This document shows, one piece after another, positions 24,286-37,080 of a stretch of DNA of 41,958 bases. The stretch is from Saccoglossus kowalevskii (lineage: Eukaryota > Hemichordata > Enteropneusta > Harrimaniidae). Where the stretch lies: positions 1 to 41,958 of the forward strand of contig NW_003147057.1 in NCBI RefSeq assembly GCF_000003605.2, given 5' to 3'. Both the position numbers and the translations under genes were made by a program. Under the pieces are notes generated by a model that was not told the origin of the DNA, searched no databases, and saw only the letters and a list, made by a program, of their open reading frames with translations. How positions within the stretch are numbered: position 1 is the stretch's first letter; each line of letters opens with the position of its first letter.

Positions 24286-26160
24286 GGCCTATATCACAAC
24301 GCTGCTGTAGAGCCTATATCACAATGCTTCTGTACAGCCTATATCACAACGCTTCTGTACAGCCTATATTACAACGCTTCTGTAGAGCCTATATCACAAC
24401 GCTTCTGTAGAGATTATATCACAACGCTGCTGTACAGCCTATATCACAATACTGCTGTAGACCTATATCACAACGCTGCAGTATAGCCTATTTCACAACG
24501 CTGCTGTAGAGCCTATATCACAATGCTGCTGTAGGGCTATATTACAATGCTGCTGTAGAGCCTATATCACAACGCTGCTGTAGAACCTATATCACAATGC
24601 TTCTGTTAAAGCCTATATCACAACGCTGCTGTAGACCCTATATCACAACGCTGCTGAAGAGCGAATATCACAATGCTGCTGGAGAGCCTATATCACAACA
24701 CTTCTGTAGAGCCCATATCACAACGCGCCTGTAGGCCTATATCACAATGCTACTGTAAAGCCTATATCACAACGCTGCTGTAGGCCTATATCACAACGCT
24801 GCTGTAGTGCCTATATCAGAACGCTGCTGTAGACCTATATCAAAACGCTGCTGTAGAGCCTATATCACAACGCTTCTGTTAAGCCAATATCACAACGCTG
24901 CTGTAGGTCTATATCACAACGCTGCTGTAGAGCCTACATCACAACGCTTCTGTAGAGCCTATATCACAACGCTGCCATAGGCCTATATCACAACGCTACT
25001 GTTAAGCCTATATCACAATGCTGCTGTAGGACCTATATCACAATGCTGCTGTAGAGCCTATATCACAACGCTGCTGTAGGACTATATCACACCGCTGCTG
25101 TAGAGCCTATATCACAACGCTTCTGTTAAGCCTATATCACAACGCTGGTGTAGGTCTATGTCACTACGCTGCTGTAGTGCCTGTACCACAGCGCTGCTGT
25201 ACAGCCTATATCGCAACGGTGCTGTAGAGACTATATCACAACGCTTCTGTAGAAGCCTATATCACAACGACTTCTGTAGAGCCTATATCACAACGCTTCT
25301 GTAGAGCATATATCACAATGCTGCTATAGGACCTATATCACAATGCTGCTGTAGAGCCTATATCACAACGCTTCTGTTAAGCCAATATCACAACGTTTCT
25401 GTTAAGCCTATATCACAACGTTGCTGTAGAGCCTATATCACAACGCTGCCGAAAGGCGAATATCACAACGCTGCTGTAGAGCCTATATCACAACGCTTCT
25501 GTAGAGCCTATATCACAACGCTGCTGTAGTCCTATATCACAGCGCTGCTGTAGTGCCTATATCACAACGCTGCTGTAGGCCTATATCAAACGCTGATGTA
25601 GAGCCTATATCACAATGCTGCTGTAGTCCTATATCACAACGCTGCTGTAGGACATATATCACAATGCTGCTGTAGAGCCTATATCACAACGCTGCTGTAG
25701 GTCTATATCACAACGCTGCTGTAGAGCCTATATCACAACGCTGCTGTAGGGCCTATATCACAACGCTTCTGTACACCCTATATCACAACCCTGCTGTAGA
25801 GCCTATATCACAACGCTGCTGTAAAGACTATATCACAACGCTGATGTAGAGCCTATATCACAACGCTTCTGTAGAGTCTATATCACAATGCTTCTGTAGG
25901 GCCTATATCACAACACTGCTGTAGAGCCTATATCACAATGCTTCTGTAGGCCTATATCACAATGCTGCTGTAGAGCCTATATCACAACGCTTCTGTAGGC
26001 CTATATCATAACGCTGCTGTAGGCCTATATCACAACGCTGCTGTAGAGCCTATATCACAACGCTTCTGTAGTGTCTATGTCACAACGCTGCAGTAGAGCA
26101 TATATCACAACACTTCTGTAGACCTATATCACAATGCTTCTGTAGAGCCTATATCACAAC
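24286..26160 (+). repeat. Unit H copy 3 merging into super-repeat I, copy 2
   Basis: Starts as a third unit H (TAGGGCT at 24534, 1,697 bp after 22837) but beyond about 24,730 follows 9.4-11.2 kb (GCGCCTG, GCCATAGG, CGGTGC, CGAAAGG markers). It is therefore a junction between two higher-order families. Two single-base insertions sit at about 25,253 (GTAGAAGCC) and 25,270 (ACGACTTCTG) relative to the 10.14-10.19-kb copy. Confidence 0.83.
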
Positions 26161-27064
26161 GCTTCTGAAGAGCCTATATTACAATGCTGCTGTAGTGCCT
26201 ATATCACAATGCTGCTGTAGAGCCTATATCACAACACTGCTGTGGAGCCTATATCACAACGCTGCTGCAGGACCTATATCACAACGCTTCTGTTAAGCCT
26301 TTATCACAACGCTTCTGTAGGACCTATATCACAACGCTGATGTAGAGCCTATATCACAACGTTCTGTAGGGCCTATATCGCAACGCTTTTGTTAACCCTA
26401 TATCACAACGTTGCTGTAGGCCTATATCACAACGCTGCTGTAGAGCCTCTATCACAACGCTGCGGTAGGCGTATATCACAACGCTTCTGTAGACCTATAT
26501 CACAATGCTTCTGTAGAGCCTATATCACAACGCTGCTGTAGGCCTATATTACAACGCTGCTGTAGGACCTATATGACGACGCTGCTGTAGAACCTATATC
26601 ACAACGCTGCTGTAGAGCCTATAACACAATGCTGCTGTAGAGCCTATATCACAACACTGCTGTATGACCTATATCACAATGCTACTGTAGGACCTATATC
26701 ACAACGCTTCTGTAGGCCTATATCACAACACTTCTGTTAAGCCTATATCACAACGCTTCTGTAGGCCTATATCACAATGCTGCTGTAGGCATATTTCACA
26801 AAACTGCTGTTAAGCGTATATCACAACGCTGCTGTAGAGCCTATATCACAACACTGCTGTAGAGCTTATATCACAATGCTTCTGTAGTCCTATATCACAA
26901 CGCTGCTGTAGGCCTATTTCACAACGCTGCTGTAGAGCCTATATCACAATGCTGCTGCAGGACCTATATCACAACGCTTCTGTAGGACCTATATCACAAC
27001 GCTGCTGTAGAGCGTATATCACAACGTTGCTGTAGAGCCTATATCACAACGCTGCTGTTGAGCC
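26161..27064 (+). repeat. Unit-B-like block
   Basis: Contains a GTTCTGTAGGG unit (GTTCTG at 26361; two bases short), a TTAACCC unit (about 26,390), GGCGTATATC (about 26,468) and GGCATATTTC with CACAAAACTG (about 26,787). GTTCTG recurs at 41208, 14,847 bp on, with the same flanking order. The order of variants is that of unit B in the left part of the window. Confidence 0.83.
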
Positions 27065-28440
27065 ATTATCAAAACGCTCTTTAGGCCTATATCACAACGC
27101 TGCTGTAGGGCCTATATCACAACGCTTCTGTTAAGTCTATATCACAACGCTGCTGTAGAGCCTATATCACAACACTTCTGTTAAGCCTATATCACAACGC
27201 TTCTGTTAAGCAAAAATCACAACACTGCTGTAGACCCTATATCACAACGCTTCTGTAGAGCCTTTATCACAACGCTGCTGTAGAGCGAATATCACAACGC
27301 TGCTGTAGGGTCTATATCACAAGGCTGCTGTAGGACCTATATCACAACGCTGCTGTAGGACCTATATTACAACGCTACTATAGAGCGGATATCACAAGGC
27401 TGCTGTTGGGCCTATATCACAATGCTCCTGTAGGGCCTATATCACAACGCTGCTGTAGGATCTATATCACAACGCTGCTGCAGAGCGAATATCATAAAGC
27501 TGCTGTAGAGCCTATATCACAACGCCGCTGTAGGGCCTATATCACAACGCTGCTCTAGAGCAAATATTACAACGCTGCTGAAGAGCCTATATCACAACGC
27601 TGCTGTAGAGCGAATGTCACAACGCTGGTGTAGGCCTATATCACAACGCTGCTGTAGAGCCTATATCACAGCGGTGCTGTAGAGCCTATATCACAACGCT
27701 TCTGTAGAGCCTATATCAAAACACTTCTGTAGAGCCTATATCACAACGCTGCTGTAGAGCCTATATCACAGCGGTGCTGTAGAGCATATATCACAATGCT
27801 TCTGTTAAGCCTATATCACAATGCTGCTGTAGGACCTCTATCACAACGCTTCTGTAGGACCTATTTCACAATGCTGCTGTAGAGCCTATATCACAACACT
27901 GCTGTAGAGCCTATATCACAATGCTGCTGCAGGACCTATATCACAACGCTTCTGTAGGACCTATATCACAACGCTGCTGTAGAGCGTATATCACAACGTT
28001 GCTATAGGGCCTATATCACAACGCTTTTGTTAACCCTATATCACAACGTTGCTGTAGGACCTATATGACAACGCTGCTGTAGAGCCTATATCACAACACT
28101 GCTGTAGGACCTATATTACAATGCTACTGTAGGACCTATATCACAACGCTTCTGTAGGCCTATATCACAACACTTCTGTAAAGCCTATATCACAACGCTT
28201 CTGTAGGCCTGAATCACAATGCTGCCATCGGCTTATATCACAACGCTGCTGTAGAGCTTATATCACAATGCTTCTGTAGGCCTATATCACAACGCTGCTG
28301 TAGGCCTATTTAACAATGCTGCTGTAGGCCTATATCACAACACTGCTGTAGATCCTATATCACAATGCTTCTCTAGGCCTATATCACAACGCTGCTGTAG
28401 GCCTATTTAACAATGCTGCTGTAGGCCTATATCACAACAC
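27065..28440 (+). repeat. Unit J (5.2-kb duplication), copy 1 left part
   Basis: Matches 32,371-33,600. Marker ATTATCAAAACG is at 27065/32371 (offset 5,306), CAAAAATC at 27211/32417 (5,206) and GCGGATATC at 27385/32591 (5,206). Copy 2 lacks exactly 100 bp (four monomers) between the first two markers. It lacks 49 bp (two monomers) again near 28,150-28,200, giving offset 5,157 downstream. Includes a GAGCAAAT module at 27558. Confidence 0.85.
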
Positions 28441-29510
28441 TGCTGTAGATCCTATATCTCAACGCTTCTGTAGAGCCTATATCACAGTGCTGGTGTAGAG
28501 CCTATATCACAAAACTGCTGTAGAGCCTATATCACAACGCTGCTGTAGAGCCTATATCACAATGCTGCTGCAGGACCTATATCACAACGCTTCTGTAGAA
28601 CCTGTTTCACAATGCTGCTGTAGAGCCTATATCACTAAACTGCTGTAGAGCCTATATCACAACGCTGCTGCAGGACCTATATCACAACGCTTCTGTTAAG
28701 CCGTTATCACAACGCTTCTGTAGAACCCATATCACAACGCTGCTGTAGTGCCTATATCACAACGTTGCTGTAGGGCCTATATCACAACACTTTTGTTAAC
28801 CCTATATCACAAAGTTGCTGTAGGCCTATATCACAACGCTGCTGTAGAGCCTATATCACAACGCTGCTGTAGGCGTATATCACAACGCTTCTGTAGACCT
28901 ATATCACAATGCTGCTGTAGTGCCTATATCACAACGCTGCTGTAGAGACTATATCACAGCGCTGCTGTAGAGCCTATATCATAACGCTTCTGTTAAGCCT
29001 ATATCACAACGCTGCTGTAGAGCCTATATATTACATTTCTGCTGTAGGCTTATATCACAATGCTGCTGTTGAGCCTATATTACAATGCATCTGTAGGCCT
29101 ATATCACAACGCTGCTGTAGAGCCTATATCACAACGCTGCTGTAGGACCTATATCACAATGCTGCTGAAGATCCTATAGCACATTGCTGCTGTAGGGCTA
29201 TATAACAACGCTGCTGTAGGCCTATATCACAACGCTGCTGTAGGGCTATATCACAACTCTGCTGTAAAGCCTATATCACAACGCTTCTGTTGGCCTATAT
29301 CAAAACGCTGCTGTTGAGCCTATATCATAACGCTGCTGTAGAGCCTATATCACAACGCTGCTGTAGGACCTATATCTCAACGCTTCTGTAGGACCTATTT
29401 CACAATGCTGCTGTAGGACCTATATCACAAAACTGCTGTAGAGCCTATATCACAACGCTGCTGCAGGACCTATATCACAACGCTTCTGTTAAGCCTTTAT
29501 CACAACGCTG
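28441..29510 (+). repeat. Unit K, copy 1 (about 1.07 kb)
   Basis: First of three copies with near-constant spacing. GGTGTAG is at 28492, AAAGTTG at 28811 and ACATTTCTG at 29033. Copies 2 and 3 have these at 31071/31390/31612 and 33649/33968/34165. Contains a 65-codon repeat-made open frame at 28,748-28,945 that is repeated at 33,905-34,102. Confidence 0.87.
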
Positions 29511-30529
29511 CTGTAGGCGTATATCACAACGCTTCTGTAGACCTATATCGCAATGCTGCTGTAGAGCCTATATCACAACGCTGCTGTAGGCCTATATTAC
29601 AACGCTGCTGTAGGACCTATATGACGCTGCTACTGTAGAGCCTATATCACAACGCTGCTGTAGAGCCTATAACACAATGCTGCTGTATAGCCTATATCAC
29701 AAAACTGCTGTAGGACCTATACCACAATGCTACTGTAGGACCTATATCACAACGCTTCTGTAGGCCTATATCACAACACTTCTGTTAAGCCTATATCACA
29801 ACGCTTCTGTAGGCCTATATCACAATGCTGCTGTAGGCGTATTTCACAAAACTGCTGTTAAGCCTATATCACAACGCTGCTGTAGAGCCTATATCACAAC
29901 ACTGCTGTAGAGTTTATATCACAATGCTTCTGTAGTCCTATATCACAACGCTGCTGTAGGCCTATTTCACAACGCTGCTGTAGGCCTATATCACAACGCT
30001 GCTGTACAGCCTATAACACAACGCTGCTGTAGAGCGTATATCACAACGTTGCTGTAGGGCCTATATCACAACGCTGCTGTAGGAACTATATCACAACGCT
30101 GCTGCAGAGCGAATATCACAAAGCTGCTGTAGAGCCTATATCACAACGCCGCTGTAGGGCCTTTATCACAACGCTGCTCTAGAGCAAATATCACAACGTT
30201 ACTGTAGTGCCTATATCACAATGCTTCTGTAGAGCCTATATGACAACGCTGCTGTAGAGCCTATATCACAACGCTGCTGTAGAGCCTATTTCACAGTGCT
30301 GGTGTAGAGCCTATATCACAAAACTGCTGTAGAGCCTATATCACAACGCTGCTGTAGAGCCTATATCACAATGCTGCTGCAGGACCTATATCACAACGCT
30401 TCTGTAGAACCTGTTTCACAATGCTGCTGTAGAGCCTATATCACAAAACTGCTGTAGAGCCTATATCACAACGCTGCTGCAGGACCTATATCACAACGCT
30501 TCTGTTAAGCCTTTATCACAACGCTTCTG
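29511..30529 (+). repeat. Unit L, copy 1 (770-bp family)
   Basis: GGCGTATTTC at 29836, AGGAACT at 30081, GAGCAAAT at 30182 and GGTGTAG at 30301. The last three recur exactly 770 bp later. The first recurs 720 bp later because copy 2 has two extra monomers near 30,725-30,775. Confidence 0.86.
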
Positions 30530-31019
30530 TAGGCCTATATCACAATGCTGCTGTAGGCGTATTTCACAAAACTGCTGTTAAGCCTATATCACAACGCTGC
30601 TGTAGAGCCTATATCACAACACTGCTGTAGAGTTTATATCACAATGCTTCTGTAGTCCTATATCACAACGCTGCTGTAGGCCTATTTCACAACGCTGCTG
30701 TAGGCCTATATCACAACGCTGCTGTAGAGCCTATATCACAATGCTGCTCTATAGCCTATATCACAACGCTGCTGTACAGCCTATAACACAACGCTGCTGT
30801 AGAGCGTATATCACAACGTTGCTGTAGGGCCTATATCACAACGCTGCTGTAGGAACTATATCACAACGCTGCTGCAGAGCGAATATCACAAAGCTGCTGT
30901 AGAGCCTATATCACAACGCCGCTGTAGGGCCTTTATCACAACGCTGCTCTAGAGCAAATATCACAACGTTACTGTAGTGCCTATATCACAATGCTTCTGT
31001 AGAGCCTATATGACAACGC
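30530..31019 (+). repeat. Unit L, copy 2, joining unit K
   Basis: GGCGTATTTC at 30556, AGGAACT at 30851, GAGCAAAT at 30952. It runs without break into unit K copy 2 (GGTGTAG at 31071), so units L and K share the GGTGTAG to CTTTATC segment. Confidence 0.85.
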
Positions 31020-32085
31020 TGCTGTAGAGCCTATATCACAACGCTGCTGTAGAGCCTATTTCACAGTGCTGGTGTAGAGCCTATATCACAAAACTGCTGT
31101 AGAGCCTATATCACAACGCTGCTGTAGAGCCTATATCACAATGCTGCTGCAGGACCTATATCACAACGCTTCTGTAGAACCTGTTTCACAATGCTGCTGT
31201 AGAGCCTATATCACAAAACTGCTGTAGAGCCTATATCACAACGCTGCTGCAGGACCTATGTCACAACGCTTCTGTTAAGCCTTTATCACAACGCTTCTGT
31301 AGAACCCATATCTCAACGCTGCTGTAGAGCCTATATCACAACGTTGCTGTAGGGCCTATATCACAACACTTTTGTTAACCCTATATCACAAAGTTGCTGT
31401 AGGCCTATATCACAACGCTGCTGTAGAGCCTATATCACAACGCTGCTGTAGGCGTATATCACAACGCTTCTGTAGACCTATATCACAATGCTGCTGTAGT
31501 GCCTATATCACAACGCTGCTGTAGAGCCTATATCACAGCGCTGCTGTAGAGCCTATATCATAACGCTTCTGTTAAGCCTATATCACAACACTGCTGTAGA
31601 GCCTATATATTACATTTCTGCTGTAGGCTTATATCACAATGCTGCTATTGAGCCTATATTACAATGCATCTCTAGGCCTATATCACAACGCTGCTGTAGA
31701 GCCTATATCACAACGCTGCTGTAGAGCCTATATCACAACGCTGCTATAGGACCTATATCACAATGCTGCTGAAGAGCCTATAGCACATTGCTGCTGTAGG
31801 GCTATATAACAACGCTGCTGTAGGCCTATATCACAACGCTGCTGTAGGGCTATATCACAACACTGCTGTAAAGCCTATATCACAACGCTTCTGTTGGCCT
31901 ATATCAAAACTCTGCTGTTGAGCCTATATCATAACGCTGCTGTAGAGCCTATATCACAACGCTGCTGTAGGACCTATATCTCAACGCTTCTGTAGGACCT
32001 ATTTCACAATGCTGCTGTAGAGCCTATATCACAAAACTGCTGTAGAGCCTATATCACAACGCTGCTGCAGGACCTATATCACGCT
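31020..32085 (+). repeat. Unit K, copy 2
   Basis: Markers GGTGTAG 31071, AAAGTTG 31390 and ACATTTCTG 31612 lie 2,579 bp after those of copy 1. Homology ends at about 32,085, where a shortened unit TATATCACGCTTCTG (three bases lost) occurs at about 32,072-32,087. Confidence 0.86.
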
Positions 32086-33599
32086 TCTGTTAAGCCTTTA
32101 TCACAACGCTTCTGTAGAACCTATATCACAATGCTGCTGTAGAGCCTATATCACAATGCTGCTCTAGAGCCTATATCACAACGCTTCTGTAGAGCCTATT
32201 TCACAACGCTGCTGTAGGCCTATATCACAACGCTGCTGTAGAGCCTATATCACAATGCTGCTCTAGAGCCTATATCACAACGCTGCTGTACAGCCTATAA
32301 CACAACGCTGCTGTAGAGCGTATATCACAACGTTGCTGTAGAGCCTATATCACAACGCTGCTGTTGAGCCATTATCAAAACGCTCTTTAGGCCTATATCA
32401 CAACGCTTCTGTTAAGCAAAAATCACAACACTGCTGTAGACCCTATATCACAACGCTTCTGTAGAGCCTTTATCACAACGCTGCTGTAGAGCGAATATCA
32501 CAACGCTGCTGTAGGGTCTATATCACAAGGCTGCTGTAGGACCTATATCACAACGCTGCTGTAGGACCTATATCACAACGCTACTATAGAGCGGATATCA
32601 CAAGGCTGCTGTTGGGCCTATATCACAATGCTCCTGTAGGGCCTATATCACAACGCTGCTGTAGGATCTATATCACAACGCTGCTGCAGAGCGAATATCA
32701 TAAAGCTGCTGTAGAGCCTATATCACAACGCCGCTGTAGGGCCTATATCACAACGCTGCTCTAGAGCAAATATCACAACGCTGCTGAAGAGCCTATATCA
32801 CAACGCTGCTGTAGAGCGAATGTCACAACGCTGGTGTAGGCCTATATCACAACGCTGCTGTATAGCCTATATCACAGCGGTGCTGTAGAGCCTATATCAC
32901 AACGCTTCTGTAGAGCCTATATCAAAACACTTCTGTAGAGCCTATATCACAACGCTGCTGTAAAGCCTATATCACAGCGGTGCTGTAGAGCATATATCAC
33001 AATGCTTCTGTTAAGCCTATATCACAATGCTGCTGTAGGACCTCTATCACAACGCTTCTGTAGGACCTATTTCACAATGCTGCTGTAGAGCCTATATCAC
33101 AACACTGCTGTAGAGCCTATATCACAATGCTGCTGCAGGACCTATATCACAACGCTTCTGTAGGACCTATATCACAACGCTGCTGTAGAGCGTATATCAC
33201 AACGTTGCTATAGGGCCTATATCACAATGCTTTTGTTAACCCTATATCACAACGTTGCTGTAGGACCTATATGACAACGCTGCTGTAGAGCCTATATCAC
33301 AACACTGCTGTAGGACCTATATAACAATGCTACTGTAGGACCTATATCACAACGCTTCTGTAGGCCTGAATCACAATGCTGCCGTCGGCTTATATCACAA
33401 CGCTGCTGTAGAGCTTATATCACAATGCTTCTGTAGGCCTATATCACAACGCTGCTGTAGGCCTATTTAACAATGCTGCTGTAGGCCTATATCACAACAC
33501 TGCTGTAGATCCTATATCACAATGCTTCTGTAGGCCTATATCACAACGCTGCTGTAGGCCTATTTAACAATGCTGCTGTAGGCCTATATCACAACACTG
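32086..33599 (+). repeat. Unit J (5.2-kb duplication), copy 2 left part
   Basis: From 32,371 it matches 27,065 onward (offsets 5,306, then 5,206, then 5,157). It contains GAGCAAAT at 32764, GCGGATATC at 32591 and CAAAAATC at 32417. The first 285 bp (32,086-32,370) hold GCTCTAGAGCC units and the TACAGCCTATAACAC unit shared with 19.4 kb and 30.0 kb. Confidence 0.84.
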
Positions 33600-34640
33600 C
33601 TGTAGATCCTATATCTCAACGCTTCTGTAGAGCCTATATCACAGTGCTGGTGTAGAGCCTATATCACAAAACTGCTGTAGAGCCTATATCACAACGCTGC
33701 TGTAGAGCCTATATCACAATGCTGCTGCAGGACCTATATCACAACGCTTCTGTAGAACCTGTTTCACAATGCTGCTGTAGAGCCTATATCACTAAACTGC
33801 TGTAGAGCCTATATCACAACGCTGCTGCAGGACCTATATCACAACGCTTCTGTTAAGCCTTTATCACAACGCTTCTGTAGAACCCATATCACAACGCTGC
33901 TGTAGTGCCTATATCACAACGTTGCTGTAGGGCCTATATCACAACACTTTTGTTAACCCTATATCACAAAGTTGCTGTAGGCCTATATCACAACGCTGCT
34001 GTAGAGCCTATATCACAACGCTGCTGTAGGCGTATATCACAACGCTTCTGTAGACCTATATCACAATGCTGCTGTAGTGCCTATATCACAACGCTGCTGT
34101 AGAGCCTATATCATAACGCTTCTGTTAAGCCTATATCACAACGCTGCTGTAGAGCCTATATATTACATTTCTGCTGTAGGCTTATATCACAATGCTGCTG
34201 TTGAGCCTATATTACAATGCATCTGTAGGCCTATATCACAACGCTGCTGTAGAGCCTATATCACAACGCAGCTGTAGGACCTATATCACAATGCTGCTGA
34301 AGATCCTATAGCACATTGCTGCTGTAGGGCTATATAACAACGCTGCTGTAGGCCTATATCACAACGCTGCTGTAGGGCTATATCACAACTCTGCTGTAAA
34401 GCCTATATCACAACGCTTCTGTTGGCCTATATCAAAACGCTGCTGTTGAGCCTATATCATAACGCTGCTGTAGAGCCTATATCACAACGCTGCTGTAGGA
34501 CCTATATCTCAACGCTTCTGTAGGACCTATTTCACGATGCTGCTGTAGAGCCTATATCACAAAACTGCTGTAGAGCCTATATCACAACGCTGCTGCAGGA
34601 CCTATATCACAACGCTTCTGTTAAGCCTTTATCACAACGC
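33600..34640 (+). repeat. Unit K, copy 3
   Basis: GGTGTAG 33649 and AAAGTTG 33968 lie 2,578 bp after copy 2. ACATTTCTG (34165) lies 2,553 bp after, so one 25-bp monomer (the CACAGCGCTG unit near 28,955 in copy 1) has been lost. Relative to copy 1 the offset is 5,157 then 5,132 bp. Confidence 0.86.
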
Positions 34641-37080
34641 TGCTGTAGGCGTATATCACAACGCTTCTGTAGACCTATATCGCAATGCTGCTGTAGAGCC
34701 TATATCACAACGCTGCTGTAGGCCTATATTACAACGCTGCTGTAGGACCTATATGACGCTGCTACTGTAGAGTCTATATCACAACGCTGCTGTAGAGCCT
34801 ATAACACAATGCTGCTGTATAGCCTATATCACAACACTGCTGTAGGACCTATACCACAATGCTACTGTAGGACCTATATCACAACGCTTCTGTAGGCCTA
34901 TATCACAACACTTCTGTTAAGCCTATATCACAACGCTTCTGTAGGCCTATATCACAATGCTGCTGTAGGCGTATTTCACAAAACTGCTGTTAAGCCTATA
35001 TCACAACGCTGCTGTAGAGCCTATATCACAACACTGCTGTAGAGTTTATATCACAATGCTTCTGTAGTCCTATATCACAACGCTGCTGTAGGCCTATTTC
35101 ACAACGCTGCTGTAGGCCTATATCACAACGCTGCTGTAGAGCCTATATCACAACACTGCTGTAGAGTTTATATCACAATGCTTCTGTAGTCCTATATCAC
35201 AATGCTTCTGTAGTCCTATTTCACAACGCTGCTGTAGGCCTATATCACAACGCTGCTGTACAGCCTATAACACAACGCTGCTGTAGAGCGTATATCACAA
35301 CATTGCTGTAGGGCCTATATCACAACGCTGCTGTAGGAACTATATCACAACGCTGCTGCAGAGCGAATATCACAAAGCTGCTGTAGAGCCTATATCACAA
35401 CGCCGCTGTAGGGCCTTTATCACAACGCTGCTCTAGAGCAAATATCACAACGTTACTGTAGTGCCTATATCACAATGCTTCTGTAGAGCCTATATGACAA
35501 CGCTGCTGTAGAGCCTATATCACAACGCTGCTGTAGAGCCTATTTCACAGTGCTGGTGTAGAGCCTATATCACAAAACTGCTGTAGAGCCTATATCACAA
35601 TGCTGCTGTAGAGCCTATATCACAATGCTGCTGCAGGACCTATATCACAACGCTTCTGTAGAACCTGTTTCACAATGCTGCTGTAGAGCCTATATCACAA
35701 AACTGCTGTAGAGCCTATATCACAACGCTGCTGCAGGACCTATATCACAACGCTTCTGTTAAGCCTTTATCACAACGCTTCTGTAGGCCTATATCACAAT
35801 GCTGCTGTAGGCGTATTTCACAAAACTGCTGTTAAGCCTATATCACAACGCTGCTGTAGAGCCTATATCACAACACTGCTGTAGAGTTTATATCACAATG
35901 CTTCTGTAGTCCTATATCACAACGCTGCTGTAGGCCTATTTCACAACGCTGCTGTAGGCCTATATCACAACGCTGCTGTAGAGCCTATATCACAAAACTG
36001 CTGTAGAGCCTATATCACAACGCTGCTGCAGGACCTATATCACAACGCTTCTGTTAAGCCTTTATCACAACGCTTCTGTAGGCCTATATCACAATGCTGC
36101 TGTAGGCGTATTTCACAAAACTGCTGTTAAGCCTATATCACAACGCTGCTGTAGAGCCTATATCACAACACTGCTGTAGAGTTTATATCACAATGCTTCT
36201 GTAGTCCTATATCACAACGCTGCTGTAGGCCTATTTCACAACGCTGCTGCAGAGCGAATATCACAAAGATGCTGTAGAGCCTATATCACAACACCGCTGT
36301 AGGGCCTTTATCACAACGCTGCTCTAGAGCAAATATCACAACGTTACTGTAGTGCTTATATCACAATGCTTCTGTAGAGCCTATATGACAACGCTGCTGT
36401 AGAGCCTATATCACAACGCTGCTGTAGAGCCTATTTCACAGTGCTGGTGTAGAGCCTATATCACAAAACTGCTGTAGAGCCTATATCACAACGCTGCTGT
36501 AGAGCCTATATCACAATGCTGCAGCAGGACCTATATCACAACGCTTCTGTAGAACCTGTTTCACAATGCTGCTGTAGAGCCTATATCACAAAACTGCTGT
36601 AGAGCCTATATCACAACGCTGCTGCAGGACCTATATCACAACGCTTCTGTTAAGCCTTTATCACAACGCTTCTGTAGGCCTATATCACAATGCTGCTGTA
36701 GGCGTATTTCACAAAACTGCTGTTAAGCCTATATCACAACGCTGCTGTAGAGCCTATATCACAACACTGCTGTAGAGTTTATATCACAATGCTTCTGTAG
36801 TCCTATATCACAACGCTGCTGTAGGCCTATTTCACAACGCTGCTGTAGGCCTATATCACAACGCTGCTGTAGAGCCTATATCACAATGCTGCTCTAGAGC
36901 CTATATCACAACGCTGCTGTACAGCCTATAACACAACGCTGCTGTAGAGCGTATATCACAACGTTGCTGTAGGGCCTATATCACAACGCTGCTGTAGGAA
37001 CTATATCACAACGCTGCTGCAGAGCGAATATCACAAAGCTGCTGTAGGACCTATATCACAACGCCGCTGTAGGGCCTATA
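34641..37080 (+). repeat. Nested unit L copies
   Basis: Four GGCGTATTTC units, at 34968, 35810, 36105 and 36701 (spacings 842, 295 and 596), alternate with module X remnants (AGGAACT at 35335 and 36996; GAGCAAAT at 35436 and 36327) and the GGTGTAG segment (35555, 36446). This reads as unit L repeatedly duplicated and deleted within itself. The last module X (from 36996) lacks the GCTCTAGAGCAAAT unit. Confidence 0.84.

Noticed and set aside
28748-34277. Identical 65-codon open frames at 28748-28945 and 33905-34102, and a 66-codon one at 34077-34277
   Set aside because: Identity follows from the 5.2-kb DNA duplication; the peptides are again the ISQRCC / YITTLL / LYHNAA cycle.
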